Shown here one piece after another: positions 8,402 through 18,800 of a stretch of 64,000 bases of DNA. The notes under the pieces are model-generated. The model did no database searches. It worked only from the letters and a program-made list of their open reading frames with translations, and was not told the origin of the DNA. Within the stretch, counting starts at the first letter, position 1, and each line of letters opens with the position of its first letter. Both the position numbers and the translations under genes were made by a program. The DNA comes from Nocardioides cavernae (GTDB lineage Bacteria > Actinomycetota > Actinomycetes > Propionibacteriales > Nocardioidaceae), in assembly GCF_013410035.1 (NCBI RefSeq), contig NZ_JACCBW010000001.1, positions 558,001-622,000 on the forward strand, read 5' to 3'.

Positions 8402-9472
8402 TCAGCTGGTGAACTCGGTCTGGGTGACCTTGTTGAGCCCGCGGGGGTTGTCGGGATCGAGGCCGAGGCGTCGGGCCATCTGCTCGATCATCATCTGCGA
8501 CGGCACGATGGACGCAAGGGGCTCGACGGTCTCGGGGAGGTCCGGGCCGGCGAGGTGGAGGTCGCAGCGACCGGCGAAGTCGGCGGTGCCGCCGATGCCG
8601 AGGACGCGGGCGCCGCGCTCCTGCAGGTCGCGGACCAGGTCGGCCATCGGCTCGGCGAGCGGGCCGCCGGCGGACGCGACCAGGACGGCGAGCAGCCCCT
8701 CGCTCACGACCGAGATCGGGCCGTGGCGGAGGTCGGCGTAGGAGTAGCCGCGCACCGGGCGCAGGCAGGTCTCCTCCATCTTGAGCGCGGTCTCGAGCGC
8801 CGTGCCGAGGAGCAGCCCCCGACCGGAGACGACCACGCGGTCGGCCGCAGCGAGGGCCTCGGCGGCCGGCGCGACATCCGCCTCCAGGAGCCCGGCGACG
8901 GCGTCGGGCACCCGGGCGAGGTCGTCGGCGAGCGACGGGCCGTCGGCCCATGCGTCGGCGAGGACGGCGAGGGCGACGAGCTGGGTGAGGTAGGTCTTCG
9001 TGGCAGGCACGGCGACCTCGGGACCGGCCTGCGTCACGAGCGCGACGTCTGCGGCGTCCGCGAGGGGCGAGCCGGCCACGTTGGTCACCGCGACGGTGGT
9101 CGCGCCGCAGGACCGGGCCCACTCCTGGGTCTCGACGATCTCGGCGGTCGCGCCGGACTGCGAGACCGACACGACGACCGAGTCGCCGAGATCGAGGGAG
9201 GCGCGGTAGTGCGTCGCCACGCTCGGGGCCGCGAGCGCGCCCGGGATGCCGGCGTGCACCTCGAGCAGGTAACGGCCGTAGATCGCGGCGTTGTCGCTCG
9301 ACCCGCGCGCCACGAGCAGGACGCGACGCCGGCCCTCGGACAGCGCGCGCAGGCGTGGCTGCTCGGCCATGAGGTGCTCGATCGTCCGGCGCGCCGCGTC
9401 GGGCTGCTCGGCGATCTCGGCCGCCATCCGGGTGGCCGTCCGGTCGGACGTGGCGGGGGTGGTGCTGCTCAT
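8402..9472 (-). CDS. Double-SIS-domain sugar-phosphate isomerase/deaminase (GlmS-C/NagB-II-like)
   Basis: Protein of 356 residues with two SIS domains and no glutaminase domain. Seen motifs are VARGSSDNAAIYGRYLLE and SVSQSGATAEIVETQEW in the first half, with TKTYLTQLVALAVL, ALKMEETCLRP and a C-terminal GLNKVTQTEFT in the second. It is thus like the isomerase half of GlmS or the AgaS/NagB-II deaminases. Next to GlcNAc-type PTS genes and nagA, the likely job is deamination of glucosamine-6-phosphate to fructose-6-phosphate. No classical NagB is present, which fits. It is divergent from gntR. Confidence 0.88.
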   Translation of the reverse strand: MSSTTPATSDRTATRMAAEIAEQPDAARRTIEHLMAEQPRLRALSEGRRRVLLVARGSSDNAAIYGRYLLEVHAGIPGALAAPSVATHYRASLDLGDSVVVSVSQSGATAEIVETQEWARSCGATTVAVTNVAGSPLADAADVALVTQAGPEVAVPATKTYLTQLVALAVLADAWADGPSLADDLARVPDAVAGLLEADVAPAAEALAAADRVVVSGRGLLLGTALETALKMEETCLRPVRGYSYADLRHGPISVVSEGLLAVLVASAGGPLAEPMADLVRDLQERGARVLGIGGTADFAGRCDLHLAGPDLPETVEPLASIVPSQMMIEQMARRLGLDPDNPRGLNKVTQTEFTS

Positions 9473-9481
9473 GTCGGTCCC

Positions 9482-9530
9482 TTGACAACGTCGGGGCGCG
9501 GGAGCCATGCTCCCAACTGGTACGTACCAG
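9482..9530. promoter_or_regulatory. Divergent control region with DasR/GntR-like operator
   Basis: On the plus strand TTGACA (9482-9487) and a weak CATGCT (9506-9511) form a promoter for gntR. GGGAGC-CAT-GCTCCC (9500-9514) is an inverted repeat, and CTGGTACGTACCAG (9517-9530) is a perfect 14-bp palindrome close to the DasR dre consensus (TGGTCTAGACCA type). Its place between the two divergent PTS/amino-sugar operons suggests that GntR controls both. Confidence 0.65.
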
Positions 9531-9573
9531 ACCGTACCAATGGTTCGCCCGGACGTCGAGAGGGAGGAGTCCG

Positions 9574-10349
9574 ATGCCCCGCAGGATCGACGACGGCCCG
9601 CGGCCGAAGCACGCGCAGCTCAGCGACGTGCTGGCCGCGCTGGCGACCGGCGAGCTCGGGCCCGACACGGCGATCCCCTCCGAACGGGACCTGATGGCGA
9701 CCTACGACGTCTCCCGGGCCACGGTCCGCAAGGCGATCGACAGCCTCGTCGCCGGCGGCCTGCTCACCAGGATCCAGGGCAAGGGGACCTTCGTGGCCCG
9801 CCCGCGGGTGGAGAGCCGGCTGCACCTCGCGTCCTTCTCCGAGGACATGCGGCGCCGCGGCCTGGTGCCGTCGACGCGGCTGATGCTCGTCGACGAGGAG
9901 CGGCCCCCTGCGGAGGTCGTACGCACCCTGCGCCTCGGCGCGCGCGGCACCGCGTGGCGCATCGACCGCGTACGCCTCGCGGACGGGCAGCCCATGGCGA
10001 TCGAGCAGGGGTGGTACCCGCGCTCGCTGCTCCCCGACCTCGACACCGAGGACCTCGCCGGGTCGCTCTACACGCTCTTCGCCGAGCGCTACGGGCTGGT
10101 GATCGACGGCGCCGAGCAGACGCTGTGGGGCGAGGCGGCCGAGGGCGCGACCGCCCGCCGCCTCGAGGCCCCGGTCCACACGCCCCTCCTCGTCTTCCGG
10201 CGCGTGTCCAGCGCGGCCGGGCGACCGGTCGAGCACGTCGTCTCGCGCTACCGCGGCGACCGCTACCAGGTCCACATGAGCCTCGGCGCCACCCCCGACG
10301 CCACAGGGAAGAAGAGCTCCAACAGCACCACCGGAAGGAAACGGTCCCC

Positions 10350-10353
<4 letters not shown>
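9574..10353 (+). CDS. GntR/HutC-family regulator with UTRA domain (DasR/NagR-like)
   Basis: Regulator of 259 residues with an N-terminal winged helix (about 15-75: IPSERDLMATYDVSRATVRK, GKGTFVARP) and a C-terminal UTRA ligand domain. Members beside GlcNAc genes sense amino-sugar phosphates and bind TGGT-N-ACCA palindromes, as seen at 9517-9530. A GGGAGGAG ribosome-binding site precedes ATG. The stop overlaps the EIIC start by 4 nt (ATGA). Control of this PTS locus is inferred from neighbourhood. Confidence 0.92.
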
Positions 10354-11581
<1,228 letters not shown>

Positions 11582-11585
<4 letters not shown>

Positions 11586-12742
11586 GCATGATCCTCACCG
11601 CAGCACAGGTGGTCACCCCGGCGCGGATCCTCGCGCCGGGGTGGCTCCACCTCGACGGCGACCGCATCGTCGAGGTGGGCGAGGGCACGCCGCCGCGCGC
11701 TCCCGACCTGGACCTCGGCGACATGACCGTCTCCCCCGGCTTCGTCGACCTGCACGTGCACGGCGGCGGCGGCGCGGCGTTCGACACCGGTACGGCCGAG
11801 TCCGGCGCGGCCGTCGTCGCCGCGCACCTCTCCCACGGCACCACGTCCATCGCCGCCAGCCTGGTCACCGACACCCCCGAGCGGATGGCCGCCGCCGTCC
11901 GCGAGCTCGCCCTCCTCGTCGACGACGGCGTGCTGGCCGGTGTGCACCTCGAGGGGCCGTGGCTCAGCCCACATCGCTCGGGTGCCCACCAGCCCGGCGC
12001 GCTGACCGAGCCGGACCCCGGAGCCGTCGAGGCCCTGCTCGGGGCCGGCGACCCGTCGACCGGCTCGGGACGGCGCGGTGCGGTCCGGATGGTCACCCTC
12101 GCCCCCGAGCTCCCCGGCGGCACCGACGCCGTCCGCCTGCTCACCGACGTCGGCGTCGTGGCCGCGGTCGGCCACACCGACGCGACGTACGACCAGGCGC
12201 GCGTCGCGATCGACGCGGGCGCCCGCGTCGGCACCCACCTCTTCAACGCGATGCGCCCCCTGCACCACCGCGAGCCCGGCGCCGTCGGCGCGCTGCTCGA
12301 GTCGCCGGCCCACGTGGAGCTCATCGCCGACGGCGTGCACCTGCACCCCGCCGTCCTCCGCACGGTCTTCGCCGCCAAGCCCGGTCGCTGCATCCTCGTC
12401 ACCGACGCGATGGCCGCGGCGGGCGCCCCCGACGGCGACTACCTCCTCGGTCCCATGGAGGTGGAGGTCCGCGGCGGGGTCGCCCGGCTCGCCTCCGAGG
12501 ACGGTGACGGGCCGATCGCCGGCTCGACGCTGACGATGGACGCGGCCGTGCGGTACGCCGTACGCACCGCCGGCCTGCCCCTCGTCGACGTCCTCCACGC
12601 CGCCAGCACCGCTCCCGCGGCCGCGTGGGGCCTCGCCGACGTCGGCGCGCTCGCTCCCGGGCGCCGCGCGGACCTCGTCGTCCTCGACGACGGCCTCGAG
12701 GTCGTGCGGGTGATGCGCGGCGGCACCTGGGTCGGCCCGTAG
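11582..12742 (+). CDS. nagA: N-acetylglucosamine-6-phosphate deacetylase
   Basis: Removes acetate from GlcNAc-6-phosphate, the first cytosolic step after PTS uptake. It is an amidohydrolase of about 386 residues with the metal site DLHVHGGGG near residue 56 and the NagA motifs THLFNAMRPLHHREPG, LVTDAMAAAG and IAGSTLTMD. The GTG at 11582 overlaps the EIIC stop by 4 nt (GTGA); an ATG at 11588 in the same frame is an alternative start. With the SIS-domain enzyme it gives a full route from external GlcNAc to fructose-6-phosphate. Confidence 0.94.
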
Positions 12743-12757
12743 GGAAGACTGCGCGCC

Positions 12758-13222
12758 ATGGGCGAGACGTTCACCACGCGGATCCAGGCGCGCTACCGCG
12801 ACATCAACCTCGCCGGTCACGTCGACAACGTGGAGGCGGTGCGGGTGCTGGACGAGGCGCGCTACGAGTTCCTGCGCTTCGCGCCGTTGCCGGGACTGCC
12901 GCCGGGTGAGAGCGGCCTGCTGCACGCCGTCGACGACGGGGTCTCCGAGCTCGTCGCCTCGCAGGCCATCGAGTACCACGCCGAGATGCGGTTCGTGCCC
13001 TACCAGCCGTTCCTCGCGACCTTGTGGGTGACGCGCATCGGCAGCACGTCCTTCGACGTGGGCGCGGAGGTCCGCGTCGACCCGGACGGCGCCCCCGCCG
13101 TCGCCTGGACCTGCGTCAACGTGCTGTGGGACCACGGCGCGCAGGCGGCCTGGCAGCTCAGCGACGCCGTGCGGTCCGACCTCGAGCGCTACCTCGGCGA
13201 CCCGGTGGCCTTCCGCCGCTGA
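12758..13222 (+). CDS. Hotdog-fold acyl-CoA thioesterase (4HBT family)
   Basis: Single hotdog domain of 154 residues. The N-terminal stretch RYRDINLAGHVDNVEAVRVL matches the 4-hydroxybenzoyl-CoA thioesterase signature, with an active-site-type acidic residue near position 14. These enzymes hydrolyse acyl-CoA thioesters; the substrate is not predictable. It starts 15 nt after nagA but seems unrelated to sugar use. AAGACT lies 7 nt before the ATG, a possible leaderless -10. Confidence 0.85.
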   Translation: MGETFTTRIQARYRDINLAGHVDNVEAVRVLDEARYEFLRFAPLPGLPPGESGLLHAVDDGVSELVASQAIEYHAEMRFVPYQPFLATLWVTRIGSTSFDVGAEVRVDPDGAPAVAWTCVNVLWDHGAQAAWQLSDAVRSDLERYLGDPVAFRR

Positions 13223-13245
13223 ACGGCGGTCCTACCCTGAGGCGC

Positions 13246-13866
13246 ATGGACGCACACGCCTGGGACGAGAGGTACGCCGCCAGCGACCTCGTGTGGTCGC
13301 GCGAGCCCAACCAGCTGGTCGCCGCGGAGCTCGCCGACCTGGCGCCGGGCACCGCGGTGGACCTGGCGGCCGGCGAGGGCCGCAACGCGATCTGGCTGGC
13401 CGGCCTCGGGTGGACGGCGACGGCCGTCGACTTCTCGCAGGTGGCGCTCGACAAGGGCGCCCGGCTCGCGGAGGACGCGGGCCTCGACGTCACCTGGGTG
13501 TGCGCCGACGCGACGACGTGGCAGCCACCCGCGCCGGTCGACCTCGTCGTCGTCGCCTACCTCCAGCTCCCGGCCGACGACCGGAGGCGGGCCGTCCGCG
13601 GTGCCGTCGGGATGCTGGCGCCGGGCGGGACGATGCTGCTCGTCGCCCACGACTCGACCAACCTCGTCGACGGCACGGGCGGCCCGCAGGACCCGGCGGT
13701 GCTGATGACCGCGGCCGACGTCGTCGATGACCTCACCGGCCTCGACGTGACGGTGCTGAGAGCCGAACGCGTCGCCCGAGCGGTGGGCTCGGACGACGCG
13801 CACGGCGGTCGGCAGCTGCGTACTGCCTGGGACTGCGTGGTCCGGGTGGTCAGGCGCCAGGGATAG
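13246..13866 (+). CDS. Class I SAM-dependent methyltransferase (TehB/thiopurine-like)
   Basis: Protein of 206 residues starting MDAHAWDERYAASDLVW, a form common to small actinobacterial methyltransferases of the Methyltransf_25 group. The SAM site is AVDLAAGEGRNAIWLAGLGW and the post-I region VDFSQVALDKG. TACCCT lies at 13233-13238, 7 nt before the ATG, so the mRNA is probably leaderless and this ATG is favoured over upstream in-frame codons. The substrate is unknown. Confidence 0.88.
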   Translation: MDAHAWDERYAASDLVWSREPNQLVAAELADLAPGTAVDLAAGEGRNAIWLAGLGWTATAVDFSQVALDKGARLAEDAGLDVTWVCADATTWQPPAPVDLVVVAYLQLPADDRRRAVRGAVGMLAPGGTMLLVAHDSTNLVDGTGGPQDPAVLMTAADVVDDLTGLDVTVLRAERVARAVGSDDAHGGRQLRTAWDCVVRVVRRQG

Positions 13867-13886
13867 CGCCCGACCACCCGGTGGGG

Positions 13887-16800
13887 TCAGCGGGTCAGCC
13901 GCACTCTCACCCGCTGGGTGCTGCCGTCCTCGAAGCGGACGACGAGCACGGCCTTGACGGTCGCCTTCTTGCCCAGCAGCGCACGAGCGCGCTTGGTGAG
14001 CGAGACCTTGACCTTGCCCTTGTCACCGGCGTCGAGGTCGAACGCCGCCGCGCCGAGCTTCTTGCCTCCGCGGGTGCGCAGCACCACCCGGCCCTCGCAG
14101 TCGTCGGCGCACGTCAGGGTGACGGTGGCCTTACGACGGTTGGGCGTCGCGTCGACCTTGCCCCCGCCCGTGACCTGGACCGCGGGCGTGTCGGCCGGCG
14201 GGTTCGTCGGCGGCGTGGTCGGGGTCGTCGGGGTCGTCGGGGTCGTCGGCGGGTTCGTGGGCGCCGGGGTCACGACCTTCATGCTGGCCCTGCCCTCGCC
14301 CGGGTCGTGGGCCACGTCGCCGGCGTACGTCGCCACCAGCTCCACGGTCCGCGCCGCCGGGAACGGCCCGACCTCGACGGTCGCCTTCCCGTCCTCCAGC
14401 TCCACCGCCGGCAGGTCGGTCCCATCGACAGACAGCACCACCTCGCCGGTCGGCGTCTCCTGGGCGTCCGACGACACCGCCACCTGGACCTGCGCCTTCT
14501 TGCCGGTCTCCACCTCCGCAGGAGCGGTGACGGTCACCTCCGACGGCACGTCCTCCGGGTCGGCGAGCTCCTTGACCTGCACGTCGCGGTAGTAGACGTT
14601 CTCGCCACCGCCGTGGTTCTGCAGACCGATGTAGGACGGCCAGTCGAGACGGCCCTCAGCCGTGCTGGTGAAGTCGTTGACCAGGACGTCGTTGAGATAG
14701 ATCCGGATCCGCTTGCCCTCCACCTTGATCTCGTAGTGGTTCCACTGACCCACGCCCTTGAGGGCGGCGTCGCGGGCTGCGAGGTCGGCCGACTGGAAGT
14801 TGTAGATCGCTCCCGTGGTGCTGTCGGGGTCGTCGGTGGCGTCGATCTGGATCTCGTAGCCGTGGTCGACCGCGACCCAGGGGTCGTTGCCCGGGTCGGG
14901 GAACCCGACGAACACGCCGCCGTTGTCGTCCTTGACCAGCTTCCAGTCCAGCTGCAGCGAGTAGTCGCCCTCGAGCGGCTCGGAGTGCCAGAGCAGGCCC
15001 AGGCCGCCGTTGGTCTTCAGCGTGCAGTCAGCCTCGCGGGTGAACAGGCCGGGGCCGGCCATGTTCCAGTCCGCCATGCTGGCCGTGGTGCCGTCGAACA
15101 GCGAGCGGTAGCCGGGGTCGGCCGGGGTGGCCTCACAGGTGTCCGGCTCCACGACGACGTCGTCGCTGACCCGGAACCAGTCGAACGCGCCGACCTGGCT
15201 GCCGGTGCCGTTGTAGGCGGCGACACCGATCTGCGGGGCGGTCAGCCCCGTGGCGGGGTAGCCCGCGCCCATCGACTGCCAGGTCGTGCCCTGGTCGACC
15301 GACCAGCGACCCTGGACGGCGGTGCCGGTCGAGACCATCTGCAGCTGCAGCTCGTCCGGTGCGGCGCCGTCGGGCAGGTCGGCGTTGGTGTAGACCATGT
15401 CGCCGTTGATGCGGCGACCCAGCTCGAGCACCCAGTCGCCGTCGGGCTTCTCCATCGCGACGAGCTTGGCGTAGTTGTCCGCGTTGGTCCACGCGACCAG
15501 ACCGCCCTGCAGGTAGTCGTCGGTGCCCGTCATCGTGAGCTGCGTGGTGGCTGCCCACGGGCCCTCTGCCGGTGCCGGCTGGAGGACGACGTTCTTGGCG
15601 TCGACCGCACCACCCGACAGGTCGCCGGACTGGGCATTGATCTTCAGCTGGCCGCCGGAGACCGCCAGGCCGCCGGGGGTCTGGTTGCGGATCGTGGTCC
15701 AGCGGCAGGCGTCGAGCGCGTCGCCGTCGAACTCGTCGTCGGGCGTGACGGTCGCGTCCGGGTCGCACACCGCGCCGGCGAGGCCGACGTCGAGGTAGTC
15801 GAGGTTGATCCGACCGTCCGTCGGGCCGCCTGCGGCGGGCACCGTGTAGGACACGGTGTTGCTGCCCTCGGCGAGCTCGATGGTCTCCGTCGAGGTCCCC
15901 CAGGTCTTCCAGTCGCCGGTGTTGGCGAACGTGATGGCCTCGGCCGGACCGCCGTTGACCGAGACGTCCATGGTCTTCACGAGGCCGGGCGCCGGGTGCG
16001 GACCGTTGGCGTAGCCCATGGTCAGGGCGTGCTCGCCGGCCTCGTCGGCGTCGACCGTGAAGGTCACCTTCGCGCCGGAGTTCTCGAGCCCACCGACGTA
16101 TCCGGTGCCGCTGTAGCCGGCGTGCTCGGTCTGGACGTTGGCGCCATTTGCTCGGTCCGCCAGCTCGGCCTCGTAGCGCGTGGTCGTCGGCTCGACGACC
16201 TGCACGTAGTCGAGGTTGACGTGGCCGTAGTCGGCGGCACGCTTCTCGATCAGCACGCTGCTCGGTCCGGCCGGCAGGTCGACCGACACCGTGTGGGTGC
16301 CCCAGGTCTTCCAGCTCCCGGTCGACGGCAGGCCGACCTCGGTGCGCTCACCGTTGATGACCATGCTGAGCGTCTTGGTCACCGGGTTGGGGTCGGGGTT
16401 GGGGCCGTTGGCGTAGCCGAACGTCAGGTCGTACGTGCCGGCCTCGTCGACCACGACCTGCACCTCGGTGCCGGCGCCGGTGTCGCCCATGCCGGCCACG
16501 AAGCCGTTGCCGCTGTAGCCGGCGTGCTCGGTGTCGATGCGCGCGGAGCCGAAGAGCTCACCGTCCTCGAGCTCGTAGAGCCCGAACGGTGCGGGCTCGG
16601 GCTCCGGCTCGACGTAGCCCGGGTAGCTGTTGAGGGTGTACCAGGCCTCGGTGCTCCACAGCGTCTCGCCCGACGCCGACGCGAAGGGGCGCGGCGAGCG
16701 GAGGTAGACCACGCGGTCGGGCTTCATCCCGGCGACCTGGATGTTGACCGTCCTGCCGTCGGCGCTCGCGGTGGCGCTGGTGACCTCGAGGGTCTCCTCG

Positions 16801-18656
16801 TCGAGCTTCGGCCCGCCGTACTGCGCCGTCGGGCGGTAGCGCCACTGCTTCATGGTGTAGGCGTCGGAGAGCCCGGCCAGCGTCTCCGCGGAGAGCGGCT
16901 GGGTGTACTCGATCTCGAAGCCGCCCTCGACGACGTCCATCGACAGCATGTCGAACGGGGTGTCGCCGCTGAGGTCGAGCTTCTGCAGGCCGAAGCGCTT
17001 CTTGCCGGTCTGGCCCCAGTTGCCGCCGGCACCGAGGCCGCCGATGATGAGCTGGCCGTCGTCGGCCTTGAGCACCCGGCTCACCCCGGCCTCGAGGCCC
17101 TGCGTCATCCGGAAGAGCGCGCCCTGGTAGCGGCCGTCGACCTTCTCGAGGTCGGCCCGCTGCAGGCCGCCGTAGGTGACGTCGCCGATGAACATCTGGC
17201 CGTCGTAGGGGCCCTCCTCGACCACGACGGGCGTGCTCGGGGAGTTGGCGATCTCGTTCTGCGGCATCCAGAGCACCGGCTTGGTCACCGGCTCCTCGTC
17301 GAAGCGGCCCTTGCTGCCGTCGGGCTCGGTGGTGAAGTGGTTGTAGAACTCGCCGGGCCGGATCTCGATGAGCTTGTTGGCCGGGAGCCAGCCGCCCTGG
17401 TTGTCGGTCACGAAGATCTCGCCCTCGGGACCCCAGCCCATGCCGTGCGGGGTGCGCAGGCCGCCGGCGACGAAGTCGATCTCGCCGGTCGCCTTGTCGA
17501 TCGTGATGTGGGTGCCGCGGTCGTAGGAGCCCTGCGGCACCGTCGTGGCGCCACCCCGGTTGATCGAGACCGACAGGTTGACGTGGAACTTGTTCGTCGC
17601 CTCGTCGAAGAGCATGCCGAAGCCGAACTCGTGGAAGTTGGTGTCGAAGGGGTACGCGGCGATGGTCTCCTTCGACTGGAAGACGCCCTGTGCGTCCTCG
17701 CCGGTCAGGCGGACCAGGCCGGTCTTCTCCGAGACGTAGATGTCGCCGTCGACGACCTTGATGCCCTGCGGCTCCTTGAGCCCGCTGGCGATCAGCGTGC
17801 GGGTGACCTCGGCCGGTGACGTGGCGTCCTTGACCCCGCCGAGCCGGTGCAGCTCACCGAGCTCGGTGTCGCCCGCGTCGTTGTTGTTGCCACCCCAGGT
17901 GAGGACGAGCAGGTCGTCGCCGTCCCACTCCAAGCCGCTGACCTGCGGCTCGAAGCCACCGGGCCGCAGGTCGGTGAGCTCGTAGGCGGGGTTGACCCCG
18001 TCGAGCTGCAGGCCGTCGCCCGCCGAGTCGTTCTGGCCCTCGCAGTACTTGAAGCCGGGGTCGACCACGCGGGTCACGTTGGCCTCCGTGCTCAGTACGG
18101 AGGTCGGGACCACGGAGAACGCACTGTCCCCGGACTTGCGCCACGACAGCGTCAGGCGCTCGCCGCCCCCGGCCTCGAAGTAGTTGACCCGCAGCGGGTG
18201 GACGCCCGCCGTCAGGGTGATCGACCCGTCCTTGGCGACGTCGCCGTGCAGTCCGTCGTGGTCGATGACCTGCTGGTCGTCGATCAGCAGCTCGGACCCG
18301 TCGTCGCTGACGAGGCGGAACTCGTAGGTGCCGGCCGTCTCGATCGACAGGTTGGCGATGGCCTCGACGACGAAGTTGTCCTCGAGCCCGCCGAAGTCGT
18401 CAGGGGCGTCCCAGTCGATGACCTGCTTGAGCTGGTCGACATTGGGGGTCTGACCCGACTTGAGCGTGCACAGCTGCTCGATCGGCTGGCCGAGCTGGTA
18501 GGCGCGCATGGTGACGCCCGGCTCGTCGCCGGGCGGCACGGCCGACGAGGAGGAGGCGGGCACGACCGCGGCCAGGCTGGCGGCGACGGCGACCACCAGC
18601 GGGGCGGCGCCCCACCTGGGGCGCGGACGGGGGCGGACAGAGCGAGACAACGACAC
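13887..18656 (-). CDS. Large secreted multidomain carbohydrate-active protein (PA14, propeller, 2 CBM, DUF1080)
   Basis: Exported protein of 1589 residues. By position: signal peptide (1-40), PA14-like domain (about 45-200), sorbosone/glucose-dehydrogenase-like beta-propeller (about 234-565), a beta-rich domain (570-690), two CBM6/35-like domains (about 694-820 and 829-960, each opening with YELE or YEAE), a concanavalin-like DUF1349-type domain (970-1175), a DUF1080 domain (about 1183-1364, opening YRSLFDG and containing YYRDVQVKEL), an Ig-like domain, a Pro/Thr repeat linker and a C-terminal domain. DUF1080 is linked to 3-keto-glycoside hydrolysis and concanavalin-type glycan binding. GTG 18656 follows GAGAGG; GTG 18695 is an alternative start. 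Confidence 0.88.
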   Translation of the reverse strand: MSLSRSVRPRPRPRWGAAPLVVAVAASLAAVVPASSSSAVPPGDEPGVTMRAYQLGQPIEQLCTLKSGQTPNVDQLKQVIDWDAPDDFGGLEDNFVVEAIANLSIETAGTYEFRLVSDDGSELLIDDQQVIDHDGLHGDVAKDGSITLTAGVHPLRVNYFEAGGGERLTLSWRKSGDSAFSVVPTSVLSTEANVTRVVDPGFKYCEGQNDSAGDGLQLDGVNPAYELTDLRPGGFEPQVSGLEWDGDDLLVLTWGGNNNDAGDTELGELHRLGGVKDATSPAEVTRTLIASGLKEPQGIKVVDGDIYVSEKTGLVRLTGEDAQGVFQSKETIAAYPFDTNFHEFGFGMLFDEATNKFHVNLSVSINRGGATTVPQGSYDRGTHITIDKATGEIDFVAGGLRTPHGMGWGPEGEIFVTDNQGGWLPANKLIEIRPGEFYNHFTTEPDGSKGRFDEEPVTKPVLWMPQNEIANSPSTPVVVEEGPYDGQMFIGDVTYGGLQRADLEKVDGRYQGALFRMTQGLEAGVSRVLKADDGQLIIGGLGAGGNWGQTGKKRFGLQKLDLSGDTPFDMLSMDVVEGGFEIEYTQPLSAETLAGLSDAYTMKQWRYRPTAQYGGPKLDEETLEVTSATASADGRTVNIQVAGMKPDRVVYLRSPRPFASASGETLWSTEAWYTLNSYPGYVEPEPEPAPFGLYELEDGELFGSARIDTEHAGYSGNGFVAGMGDTGAGTEVQVVVDEAGTYDLTFGYANGPNPDPNPVTKTLSMVINGERTEVGLPSTGSWKTWGTHTVSVDLPAGPSSVLIEKRAADYGHVNLDYVQVVEPTTTRYEAELADRANGANVQTEHAGYSGTGYVGGLENSGAKVTFTVDADEAGEHALTMGYANGPHPAPGLVKTMDVSVNGGPAEAITFANTGDWKTWGTSTETIELAEGSNTVSYTVPAAGGPTDGRINLDYLDVGLAGAVCDPDATVTPDDEFDGDALDACRWTTIRNQTPGGLAVSGGQLKINAQSGDLSGGAVDAKNVVLQPAPAEGPWAATTQLTMTGTDDYLQGGLVAWTNADNYAKLVAMEKPDGDWVLELGRRINGDMVYTNADLPDGAAPDELQLQMVSTGTAVQGRWSVDQGTTWQSMGAGYPATGLTAPQIGVAAYNGTGSQVGAFDWFRVSDDVVVEPDTCEATPADPGYRSLFDGTTASMADWNMAGPGLFTREADCTLKTNGGLGLLWHSEPLEGDYSLQLDWKLVKDDNGGVFVGFPDPGNDPWVAVDHGYEIQIDATDDPDSTTGAIYNFQSADLAARDAALKGVGQWNHYEIKVEGKRIRIYLNDVLVNDFTSTAEGRLDWPSYIGLQNHGGGENVYYRDVQVKELADPEDVPSEVTVTAPAEVETGKKAQVQVAVSSDAQETPTGEVVLSVDGTDLPAVELEDGKATVEVGPFPAARTVELVATYAGDVAHDPGEGRASMKVVTPAPTNPPTTPTTPTTPTTPPTNPPADTPAVQVTGGGKVDATPNRRKATVTLTCADDCEGRVVLRTRGGKKLGAAAFDLDAGDKGKVKVSLTKRARALLGKKATVKAVLVVRFEDGSTQRVRVRLTR

Positions 18657-18800
18657 CGGGCAAGGCCTCTCGGAGCGGTCCGGTGGTGCGGGCACCGGCG
18701 GGGGATGTGATCGGGCTCACCCTAGGTCCAATCCGGCGCGTTGTGAACAACTTTTGCGCGCTCTTCGTCAGAAGGGGTGATGCTGGTTACAGTCACGCTC

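Noticed and set aside
13881..17819. A plus-strand open frame of 1312 codons
   Set aside because: It is the antisense shadow of the secreted multidomain gene. Its protein is rich in Arg, Val, Gly and Asp without recognisable domains, as expected from GC-rich reverse complement.
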